Source of the DNA: Pyrenopolyporus hunteri
Taxonomy: Eukaryota; Ascomycota; Sordariomycetes; Xylariales; Hypoxylaceae
Assembly (NCBI GenBank): GCA_902806595.1
Contig: CADCXC010000003.1
Span: forward strand, 744,001-808,000
Reading direction: 5' to 3'
Length of the DNA stretch: 64,000 nucleotides
Numbering within the stretch: the stretch's first letter is position 1; the number at the start of each line of letters is the position of its first letter. The notes under the pieces are model-generated. The model saw only the letters and a program-made list of their open reading frames with translations. It made no database searches and was not told the DNA's origin. Below, piece by piece: positions 49,548-58,041 of this stretch. Position numbers and translations under genes: made by a program.

Positions 49548-49930
49548 ATACGATTATACGATAAAAAAGTTATAAAAAAATATATTAATTAATTTATATT
49601 TATATAAAAATTTTAAAATAATTAATTTCGTATTAATCGATATTTATATATATTTTAAAAATATATACCTTATATTTTTATTACGTAAAATAACGAAGTA
49701 TTTAATAAAAATATATTTATTATTATTATCGTTACGATAAATTTTTAATACGAAATTACATAATTATATAATTTTAATAATAATATATATATAATTAAAA
49801 CTTTTTATTATAATAATAAATTATTATCATATATATAATATTATAAATTTATAACTATATATATTATTTTAAATATAATACCTTCGATTATTATATTTTA
49901 ATATTTTTTTAAAAAAATAACTACGTAAAA
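49548..49930 (+). repeat. Repeat family A, copy 5
   Basis: The longest readable copy; used as reference for copies 1-4. Confidence 0.65.
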
Positions 49931-50214
49931 AAATAATTATAAATTTATTTATTATATTTTTTTCTATTATATTTAATAAATTAAATTATTTAATAAATAT
50001 ATAATTAATATTTATTTATCGTATTTTTTAATAAAATATTTTAATTATATATAAATATTATTTATTATTATATTTATTTAAAAATAAATCTTTAATTATT
50101 AAATTTAATATAAATTCGTAACGTTTTTTTATTTAATTATTTATTATATTTTTTAAATATATTAATTAAATAATTATTTTATATATTATAATTAATAACA
50201 TTAAATTTTAATAC

Positions 50215-50600
50215 GACGTATAATATTAAAAATTAAGATATAATTTCGTTAATGTTATAAAAAAAAAAAAAAAAAAATTAAAACGTCGTTAAAAAATCCG
50301 TAGTTTTATATATATATTTTAGCGATAAAATCGATAATTTAATAAAATTAAATTACCGCATCGAATAATAATAAATTTATTAATTATAATTTTTATTATA
50401 ATAAATAATAATTATTATATATCGTAAACTTATAATTATTATTATAATTTAATATAATAATTTAATTTTATTAAATAATTATAATTTCGACGTTAACGAA
50501 TTTATATAAAAGTGCGATTTAAAAAACCGTATTTTAATTTTTTTTTTTTTATTATTTATAATATTAATATAATTTAGTTTTAATTAATAAAGTTATTTCG
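50215..50600. repeat. Palindromic repeat family B, copy 4
   Basis: Arms about 50215-50375 and 50437-50600 are imperfect inverted repeats. It sits about 50 bases inside the right terminal repeat, mirroring the palindrome near the left end. Confidence 0.55.
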
Positions 50601-50647
50601 TATCGATTGTAAAAGAATAGATAATATCTTGTAGTTTTTAAAATATC

Positions 50648-50734
50648 ACGTGACTATAGCTAAAAAGTGGGTCTGACATCTGGAAATTCTTTGAATTGGC
50701 GGTTTGGCGGAAAAATTGCTTATGGTCCGGCGTG
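50648..50734 (-). repeat. Right terminal inverted repeat (87 bp)
   Basis: Reverse complement starts CACGCCGGACC and pairs with 27867-27953 (70/87). Holds TTGGCGGTTTGGCGG at 50696-50710, a core nearly shared with the small element at 57.1 kb. Confidence 0.85.
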
Positions 50735-50740
50735 GGCTGC
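50735..50740. other. Right target-site duplication GGCTGC
   Basis: Identical to 27861-27866, on the other side of the element. Confidence 0.7.
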
Positions 50741-50906
50741 CTTGACATCGACAGCAAATCAACATCGAATGCCCCCCTACGAGACCTCAATATTTAACAT
50801 CTAATCCCTCTTATTCTCTCTATGGTCTCAATTTCTATTTTACCGAGAATCTCGTTCATCCCATGAACCATCTTCTCAGCCATTTTCCCCGTTCGTGAAA
50901 TAAACC

Positions 50907-52178
50907 ATGTCAAGCGTTGACGCAAACACATCATGTCTTATATGCGAGACGTCCAACTCTCGCCTTTGCGACCGATGCAAAAACGTTCGCTACTGCTCGA
51001 AAGATTGTCAGCATGCCGATTGGCCAACTCACAAGCTTCTTTGCGGTGAGTTCGCAAAGTTCGTTACCACGAAGCGGCCGAGCAAGGACCATTTTCGAGG
51101 CATCCTGTTCCCGGTTGACAAAAAGAAGCCCGAATTCGTATGGCTCCATGCCCCTTGGGAATACGACGAGGAGGAGGATACCGAACCGTATCAGTACGCC
51201 AAAACCAGGTCATATTTTGGCCCGCAGAAATTCGTGAAATCCATGACGATTCAGTACAATACAGCCCTGAAAAGGAAGCTTTCCAACACGATCCACCTTT
51301 CTCATAACGAGGCCTTCCTTGTTGATGGATCAAGCCTCAACAAGAGTGTCGCTAGCATTACTAGTACCAAGTCGCATCAACCCCATGAGTGGTGCGATCC
51401 GCTTGTGGCTTATGGCATGATAGGGCTAGGCATTGACCAGACCACCTGTAGAGACCTTGACATGAATGACTTCCGCCATATAACCGACCTCCTACTCTGG
51501 TATGGCCGTGAGCCGGAACCGGTTATCAAGAAGCCTGCTGAGGAGAAGATCAAGGGTGTCAGGATCAACTGCCTCGGCGACGTGAGGATGTTTCAGAAAC
51601 CTAAGTTCGAAGCAGTCGAGATTTCGCCCACGGACCCTATCTTCTCTGACCACGACGTCTCTGACATTACGAAACGCATCGGGATCCCCATCTTCACACG
51701 GCGCTGTCCGCCTAACCCAAAGTGGGCTAACGATGTGAGCAACAAGATGTTCCAGAATGGTCGTGAGGGCGGCAGCCCCTTTAATAATCAGGACGCTACA
51801 TTCTTGCATCTGTGCTGTGATCCGAAAGCCGACTTCAACGCTCGTACGGGGCAAATGGGTTGGGGGTGGGCGTCGATGCAGTGGCAGAATAGCGTGGGGA
51901 GCACCATTGTTGTGCGCCAGGATAAAAAGCCACTTCTTCCGCTACAGGCGGAGGCGCTGTGCAGATACTGTCGACACGATGCGAGGGACCTCATGGCCCA
52001 CTCTATGGGAGAGTATGCGCCGGAGAAGCCAATGAAAAAGGAGGCCGTCCTAGCTATGATATGTCGGCCTGCTTTCGTCATTTCATGGTACAGGCTAATG
52101 GAGGAGAAGCGCAAAGCAGGAGAGGATACCAGCGATGCTAACGCCCCGTACCCTTACTACGACGTATCATTCGATTAG
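50907..52178 (+). CDS. MYND zinc-finger protein (single exon, 423 aa)
   Basis: An N-terminal MYND finger occupies residues 10-46 with all eight zinc ligands in order: C10, C13, C21, C24, C30, C34, H42, C46. The rest (about 55-423) has no domain I recognise; it is a globular sequence rich in Trp/Tyr/Pro with FLHLCCDPKADFN, GWGWASMQW and a PAFVISWYRLMEEKRK helix near the C-terminus. MYND fingers bind proline-rich peptides; the family to which this belongs is common but uncharacterised in filamentous fungi. The gene starts 172 bases after the right end of the giant element, so its promoter is confined to that stretch (with a CT-rich patch at about 50807-50835) or reaches into the element. Codon use is normal and no RIP-type stops are present. 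Confidence 0.8.
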   Translation: MSSVDANTSCLICETSNSRLCDRCKNVRYCSKDCQHADWPTHKLLCGEFAKFVTTKRPSKDHFRGILFPVDKKKPEFVWLHAPWEYDEEEDTEPYQYAKTRSYFGPQKFVKSMTIQYNTALKRKLSNTIHLSHNEAFLVDGSSLNKSVASITSTKSHQPHEWCDPLVAYGMIGLGIDQTTCRDLDMNDFRHITDLLLWYGREPEPVIKKPAEEKIKGVRINCLGDVRMFQKPKFEAVEISPTDPIFSDHDVSDITKRIGIPIFTRRCPPNPKWANDVSNKMFQNGREGGSPFNNQDATFLHLCCDPKADFNARTGQMGWGWASMQWQNSVGSTIVVRQDKKPLLPLQAEALCRYCRHDARDLMAHSMGEYAPEKPMKKEAVLAMICRPAFVISWYRLMEEKRKAGEDTSDANAPYPYYDVSFD

Positions 52179-52796
52179 AACCCATATTCGACCGATGTTA
52201 GCGCATGGTAGTTTGAGACGTAATCAAAAGCGAGTATGTACAGAGTTAAACGGCCAAGGATGTTAATTTTTCCAAAAGCTTAGTCCGGGTGGTAGTAGCT
52301 AGCCCAGAATATCCAGTGTTAGGCACGGCCGCGTGAAGCCTCTTTTACGGCTTTGGGAAGAGGCGGGGAGAATTTCCGCATTTTCTATTCAGGTTAAACC
52401 ATACCTACCTACCTTTCCCATATCTTTAAATCGCATCGCAATGATCTTTCCTTGTATTATTATTTTCATATTCTAGTTAATGGGTTTTAAATCGAGGTCC
52501 ATGACTAGTAAATCTAGGTATTAACATGGGAAAGGGGCTTGATAAGGAGATCGATGGGAAATAAGGGAAGTACCGAATGAATAAATAGTAAGTTAGTGTA
52601 TCAAAAGGTGATCTCGAGATAGCTCACCAACATATGTGCTATTTAATATGAATCTTGTCAAGGATTGTATTTGCTCGTTTGGTAAACGCTACTACAATCG
52701 CTAGGTAGGTGGTAGCTGCTAGAGTTATGTAGGTGCATATGACAAGGCATTCTCGTCACGAACCGACTAGATTACGAAGATCCATCCTCTTTTCTT
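52179..52796. other. Convergent intergenic region
   Basis: No gene seen; contains TACCTACCTACC (about 52404-52415) and TAGGTAGGTGG (about 52702) motifs. Confidence 0.5.
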
Positions 52797-55700
52797 TCAA
52801 GCACCGTCGTAAACTAAAAGGCTTTGAACCTTGACTCGGCCAAAACCGCGCTGGCGCAACAATTCTCTGCCGCGGTGGATAGGGAACTCGGCCACGACTA
52901 TGACCCTGGAATACTTGATCTCGACTCCGGCTTCGCGTAATAGCTGTAGCACCGCACAAAGTGTCTCTCCCGTGGCAAGCACATCGTCTATTACCAAGAA
53001 TTTTTCATTGCGGCCGATCACGTCCCGCTCCATCTCGATTCTCTTCTCCCTCGTATTACTGGATGATGCAGAAGAGATATGCGATGGGGACTTGACGACG
53101 GAAATAGTAGGTGGGGGTAGCTTTCCGGCCTCGCGGATCAGCAACAAGGATAGATGGCGCCGTGAAGCCAACGCCGAAGCGTAGACGAAGCCGCCAGCCT
53201 CGCAACATACCATTGCATCAACGTCGGCCCAATCATCGCCGACGTGACTTTCTAATAACGATGTGCATAGTGCCAATCCACCTGGCTGCTGGGAGATGTT
53301 GAGTACGTGTTGGAACTTGATGCCCCGTCGCGGAAAGTCGGGTACCGGGCGCACCATATCGGCAAGTCGCTGTAGGTCTTTATGAAAGAAAGGAAGCAGG
53401 TGTTTCTTGGCGAACTTCTTGATCTCATCGGTTTTGGCAGCCTCATTATCAAAATAGAAACAAGGCCAATAGGTCAAGGGTACCCGACCATCGCTGTCTA
53501 CTAGATTCGCTCCACGCTCGCGCTGTTTCTCCCGGCTAGCTTCGACGTAGACATCGACTACCCTGCTTTTCGGCACCAAATGCGACCTGGTTGCCACAGG
53601 GGCCTCGTCCCTCATCCCCGTAATTAGCAGTACATCCACATCTTCAGCATCGTACACCAAACTCGTAAAATGCTCTTCTGGGAGCCGAGGCCGTTGTCGC
53701 ACCTGGTCCTGGAAAAATGCTGTTAATGCGGGCCGATGTTGCTCCTTATACGCACGGTCAAAAAGTAGGCGGTCCAAGTTGGCACCGCTAGCTATTGCGT
53801 ATTCACGCTTGGTCGCATCGCTAATGCTAACTACACGCGCTTTTAGCCCGGCATTGGTGAACACGGAGACCCAGATACCGGCGCAATAGTCTTTGCCAGC
53901 GCAGCTTTCGCCCGTCACGAGGACGATAAGCTTAGGTCCCATCGGTTCCTTCGGAAGTGGGCAGGCGTAATCCAATACATGATAGGGGTCTAACTTGCAT
54001 TTGAGCCGGGCCAAGCGTGGTATATTTGGTCCAAATGCCTTGGCGGCAAGGGGAGCATCTCGAGGGTCCGGACCGAGGTCTGCGCCGTAAGCTCCGCTGC
54101 TCAGGGGTAGCAATCGCTCAGCGACGTTGTAAACCCACCGCACAGCAGCATAGGAAGCTTCAGTTCCATCTTGGTTGCGAGGCCAGACTCCAGTAATCAC
54201 ACAGGCAAAGTCCCAGCCTCGACAACCAAAGGCAGTGGCTTCAGCTACAACGTCGCTTACTGCTCCGCCACCTTGCAACAGATGAAGATAGCAAAGTGGT
54301 GAGGGTCGAGTTTCGATAGCCATTACTAAGGCTTCAGCGATGCCTAATGCTCCGATGTCCTTTAATAATAAACATCGCTTGAATGAGGATGTTTTGCCGC
54401 CGGCGTGACCGCCGTGCATCTCAGACATGTACATCTCTGTTTCGAATAGGCCAACGCTATCCACGACCGTCGAATTCTTTTCTTGCCCTAGAACCGTACG
54501 TGCGAGTGCAAGGGCGGGCGTAAGTGTCTCCGAGTCAAGCTGAGCCATAGAACATTCGAACATGGTCACGCCAAGATGTGGCCGGCCGGCGTCCCAGTAT
54601 AGATATGCATCCGCAGAACAGTTCCAGGGGAGTTTTTTGGCGACTCGTTCGCTAAAATCCCCGAACACATGCCGCGACTCGATAAAATCGCTCAGCGGGA
54701 AAATCCAGTTTCGAACCGAGTAGGTTGGAGCAGGGTAAGCCTTAAAAGTCACACCGATGATGATGCCGAAGTTGGTGCCAGCGCCTTTTATTGCCCATAA
54801 CAGATCGGCTTCATTTTCTGGGCGCACAGCGTCAGTCGGCTGGTGCTGTTTTGGCACATGGCCGATGCAGAGCACTTGGCCAGATTCGACGCTGACCATC
54901 ACAGCACCGATGATGGCGTCGCATGCGAGCCCATGCATTCGAGCTAGGTGTCCGATGCCGCCTTGTAGCCACAGTCCGGCACCTACGCTTGGGCGAGCCC
55001 CCAGGGGCACTGTTAGGTCCGCCGCCATAGCCTTGCGGATGATATCCCCCGTCTTGCAGCCGGCCCCAGCGATCACCAAGGACCCGGGATCGGAAGCTGC
55101 ATTCCTCTTGTCATTCTCGGCCGCGAGAACGTGTACTTGGTCGAAGGCGCTCATGTCGACGGACACCACGCTAGGCTGAAGGCAGTGGCCACTGTGCCCC
55201 CCACCAAGGACTGTAAGGCCAAACCCGTGCTTCAGAGCCCATCGAACGCAGTGTTGAACGTGCCGGACTTCTGTCGGTCGGGTAATCAAGGCCGGACGGC
55301 GGAGGTTCGCCTCCCTATTTTTAACCGTCCTGTCCTCCTGTGCCGATGGTACAAGCGCTGTTAATTCTGCTAATGCGGTCGCACGTCGCGTAAAAGCTAC
55401 CATGATCTCCGGCGAACTAAACAAGAGACGGTCTTTGCGGGTATTCTCGCGACGACCTAAGGCACGGCACACATTACGCCACGCGGCTCGGACGGCTTCG
55501 TCTGCATCCGCGGACTGCATCGTAAATCCCGCAATGAAAGCAGCAAAGTCGTCTAGCGCCTCATCACTGTCCGTCACATTAACGGCTCCGGTAGGGAAGG
55601 AAGCTGTTCGATGGCACACCAAACCGTCGAGATCCAGACTCCCATCGCGATGGAAAACTACCACCATTCCATCCTCCACCCGCTCGTCAAGCATTTTCAG

Positions 55701-56231
55701 CGCCCGATTGACAAATCTATGATGAGGCTTCATGCCGTACATACTGTGGCAAAATATAACAAGGTCGTACTTCCTATCGTAGACATCCATACCGCCATCG
55801 ACACCATGCTCTATGTGGTGATCTACAACGAAGGGAACTCGATAGATTTCGGGTACTCCCTTCAGAAAGGACAGCGGCCCCCCAATCCCACAGAGCCGCT
55901 CCTCCAAGCACGATGCAAACAAGCCATTACATTCAAACGCATCGTAGCTTATAATCTTCCTGAGCATGCGACTTGGTAGATGCTCGAGTACGCTCGTCGG
56001 CCCAGGTCCGACCTCCAGCACCGACACGGAGATGCGAGAGTCGAAGAGCGGAGCTAACAGTTGGGATAGCTGAGGGGCGATGAAGTCTTTATACCTAGCC
56101 TCTCCCGAGCCTTGAATTAAGATATCGAAGCCAGCACTGTACTGTTTATCAGACAGCGGCTGTGTCGGGGACGAGGCCGTCTCCGTGGCTTTCTGTCTGA
56201 GAGCTTGCTTAAGAGAGTTGAGAGTAGCCAT
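52797..56231 (-). CDS. Four-domain fusion: methyltransferase / FAD-linked (BBE-type) oxidase / phosphomevalonate-kinase-like / adenine phosphoribosyltransferase-like (single exon, 1144 aa)
   Basis: Domain 1 (about 30-285) has a Rossmann SAM motif VLEVGPGPTS (71-80) and a KYDLVIFCHSMYG strand. Domain 2 (about 305-762) is a PCMH/BBE flavoprotein: GGGHSGH (343-349; His346 is the likely flavin-linked residue), GGIGHLARMHGL, then a BBE-like ending with ARLKCKLDPYHVLD. The site that carries a second flavin-binding Cys in bicovalent enzymes reads GARPSVG, so only single linkage is expected. Domain 3 (about 765-945) resembles animal-type phosphomevalonate kinase: GESCAGKD (774-781), TKREYA, LDRLLFDRAYKE, VYVEASREKQRERG. 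Domain 4 (about 955-1144) is type I phosphoribosyltransferase of the adenine type: VPDFPRRGIKF (963-973), EAGGFVYASALA, REAGKLPPP and the PRPP loop FLVIDDVLATGET (1078-1090). The frame has no intron or stop. The natural substrate is unknown; a nucleobase- or nucleotide-derived metabolite is an inference from domain 4. Confidence 0.85.
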   Translation of the reverse strand: MATLNSLKQALRQKATETASSPTQPLSDKQYSAGFDILIQGSGEARYKDFIAPQLSQLLAPLFDSRISVSVLEVGPGPTSVLEHLPSRMLRKIISYDAFECNGLFASCLEERLCGIGGPLSFLKGVPEIYRVPFVVDHHIEHGVDGGMDVYDRKYDLVIFCHSMYGMKPHHRFVNRALKMLDERVEDGMVVVFHRDGSLDLDGLVCHRTASFPTGAVNVTDSDEALDDFAAFIAGFTMQSADADEAVRAAWRNVCRALGRRENTRKDRLLFSSPEIMVAFTRRATALAELTALVPSAQEDRTVKNREANLRRPALITRPTEVRHVQHCVRWALKHGFGLTVLGGGHSGHCLQPSVVSVDMSAFDQVHVLAAENDKRNAASDPGSLVIAGAGCKTGDIIRKAMAADLTVPLGARPSVGAGLWLQGGIGHLARMHGLACDAIIGAVMVSVESGQVLCIGHVPKQHQPTDAVRPENEADLLWAIKGAGTNFGIIIGVTFKAYPAPTYSVRNWIFPLSDFIESRHVFGDFSERVAKKLPWNCSADAYLYWDAGRPHLGVTMFECSMAQLDSETLTPALALARTVLGQEKNSTVVDSVGLFETEMYMSEMHGGHAGGKTSSFKRCLLLKDIGALGIAEALVMAIETRPSPLCYLHLLQGGGAVSDVVAEATAFGCRGWDFACVITGVWPRNQDGTEASYAAVRWVYNVAERLLPLSSGAYGADLGPDPRDAPLAAKAFGPNIPRLARLKCKLDPYHVLDYACPLPKEPMGPKLIVLVTGESCAGKDYCAGIWVSVFTNAGLKARVVSISDATKREYAIASGANLDRLLFDRAYKEQHRPALTAFFQDQVRQRPRLPEEHFTSLVYDAEDVDVLLITGMRDEAPVATRSHLVPKSRVVDVYVEASREKQRERGANLVDSDGRVPLTYWPCFYFDNEAAKTDEIKKFAKKHLLPFFHKDLQRLADMVRPVPDFPRRGIKFQHVLNISQQPGGLALCTSLLESHVGDDWADVDAMVCCEAGGFVYASALASRRHLSLLLIREAGKLPPPTISVVKSPSHISSASSSNTREKRIEMERDVIGRNEKFLVIDDVLATGETLCAVLQLLREAGVEIKYSRVIVVAEFPIHRGRELLRQRGFGRVKVQSLLVYDGA

Positions 56232-56317
56232 GTCAGGTCGGCGTGAGGGTGCTTAGAAGCAAGGATGGCGAGAGCCGATGTCGAAATCAAGGATCTATAG
56301 AGTTGTTTAAATATTTT

Positions 56318-56325
56318 GTTATATA
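56318..56325 (-). promoter_or_regulatory. TATA box of the fusion gene
   Basis: TATATAAC on the minus strand, about 90 bases before the ATG at 56231. Confidence 0.45.
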
Positions 56326-57108
56326 GAGTGACAGCTATAAGTAGAACTATTAATTTGTGTGAGATAGGGGTCTTGCATGGAGATATTGAACAGACCATGT
56401 GGGTGCCTAGTATCTGGGGCATGTTCAGTAACCATTTCTGCAACTCCAAATTGAAGTAGTTACAATGACTGCAGTAACGTGAAATGAGAGACTTAATCAA
56501 AGACTGTCATTGGAAGCTGAAGGCTGCAGAATGCTCACCGGTCTTCTCATCAGAGTTTTTGCCCAGGCTTTGCTGCCAGCACCCGGGCTTTCATGCTCAT
56601 TTGATTCCATTGCGTGCATGCCTATTATGTGCCTGTTATGTGCCTGTTATGTGCCTGTGATAGTCCGCAGGGTGGTTACAGGAACGAGCCGATGAAGTGA
56701 TTGGCCGTGGTCGAGCTGATGCCTAGGCGTAAAACGCAGCTGCGCGTTTACTATACTCATCTTTATTGATATTCATCTTTTATTGGAAGGTGTAAGGGAA
56801 ATCAAATACAACGGGCACGAGACAACACAGGTATGCATCACATATCAAAATGTGAACCTAGGTAGTTATGAGTTGTATTCCACGTCGAACCAGCCCTTCC
56901 GACTTTATTTGCTTGGTCTGAATAGGAGCAGATGTTTTGTGTAGATACCTGGGTACGAGCGTTGCGGCCAAGAAGTTCCTCATATCAACTACAAGAGACC
57001 TAATATTAAGTACCTAGCTTACTTGGGGGATAGTAGCGTACAATACTCCGGCGGGAAGGAGGAGAGTAAAATATACACATGTACATACCTACCTACCCCT
57101 CGACGGCT
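56326..57108. other. Intergenic region
   Basis: No gene seen. An 11-bp unit GCCTGTTATGT is repeated three to four times at 56620-56661. Confidence 0.5.
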
Positions 57109-57338
57109 GGCCATTTGCCATAAAACCGCCAACCCGCCAAAACGTTGGAAAAATAATTAAAATAATTAAAAATAGTAATCAAATTAACTAATTTTCGAAA
57201 TATTTAAATCTTTAAACCGTATATTTCTACCTATTTTATTTAATTAATTATAGATTTCTATCATTTAAGAATTCTTTTACGGCTTATGTCATCAATTTTC
57301 AGTTGTTTTGGCGGGTTGGCGGTTTGGGGGGAATGGCC
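57109..57338. mobile_element. MITE-like element with perfect 21-bp inner inverted repeats
   Basis: Arms 57123-57143 and 57305-57325 are perfect inverse complements (core CCGCCAACCCGCCAA); weaker similarity (GGCCATT) extends to 57109 and 57338. The interior is about 160 bp of AT-rich DNA without a gene. I see no clear target duplication. The core differs in one of 15 bases from CCGCCAAACCGCCAA in the right terminal repeat of the giant element. Confidence 0.65.
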
Positions 57339-58041
57339 CACCATACGCTCACATGGCGTCGCACTTTCCTTTGAATGTATCTGTATATACTTAGGTACAT
57401 ATATGTAGGTACCTATACATACATAGGCGCTGTGGCACAGTATACATAGGTACGTATTCCTACCCCTGTCTGAGTCTCAAGCCACACCAGCACACGCTTG
57501 ACCAGCCTAACACCCCCTATACCCCGCCCCCTATACAGCCACAACACCATCATCACCGGGTTCGAATCCCAAATCCCCCCTATTTTTCCCTTCAACCTTT
57601 TTATCTTAAATCCCATCAATTGGCTAAGACCCTCGGATGCGGCCGGGTTAGCAGTGCGCTTGCTTGCAGCCTTCTCGGAGAGGATAGATGCGTCGTCATC
57701 CTCATTCAGGGTCTCGCCAGCGGTAAAATGGTAGACGCTGCCACGAAGAACTACGGCTCAGGGGAGAAGATAGACTGAGCATCTTCTTCGAAACTTTATA
57801 CGTAAGCGATGATTTTAGCTTGCAGAATTCTATGTACCTATATAACTAAATAGTAGACTAGTGCCTTGATGGGAATTACGTGAAATAACCTTAGAGATCA
57901 GAGTTACTTGGTTTACTATTTACCTACTCGCGGTTGGCCGAGCTTGAACTCCTGTGGAGATCTCCGTATAACAACCAGAAGCTACCTCGTGATCATCCTT
58001 CCACCGACGCGCTTCATGATTGAATGCCCATCGTTTCGAGG
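57339..58041. other. Intergenic region
   Basis: No gene recognised. GGTTCGAATCCC at about 57559 looks like a tRNA B box, but no foldable tRNA surrounds it. Confidence 0.5.

Larger units (their letters stand above)
27867..50734. mobile_element. Giant (22.87 kb) RIP-degraded DNA transposon-like element with terminal inverted repeats
   Basis: The block begins and ends with an 87-bp inverted repeat (CACGCCGGACC...) flanked by a 6-bp direct repeat, so it has the anatomy of one inserted DNA element. Inside, the sequence is almost pure A/T. In nine 60-base lines taken across the block I counted 31 C, of which 28 are followed by G: cytosines outside CpG have nearly all been lost, as expected from repeat-induced mutation that spares CpG. 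No open frame over 100 codons survives outside a minisatellite island (32884-34232), so transposase and cargo cannot be identified. Nested repeat families (units A and B) lie near both ends, so part of the length may come from later insertions. A 6-bp duplication and this size would suit a Maverick-like element and also some other classes; a Starship is possible but no captain recombinase is seen. Class is therefore left open. Confidence 0.7.

Noticed and set aside
27900..50640. Centromere or inserted mitochondrial DNA as explanation of the AT block
   Set aside because: Sharp inverted-repeat ends and target duplication suit an insertion better. Mitochondrial genes are absent, and cytosine limited to CpG is a nuclear RIP trait. 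A centromere role is not excluded but has no support here.
57540..57580. tRNA-like B box GGTTCGAATCCC
   Set aside because: No A box at the right distance and the T-stem pairs at only three positions; no cloverleaf can be drawn.
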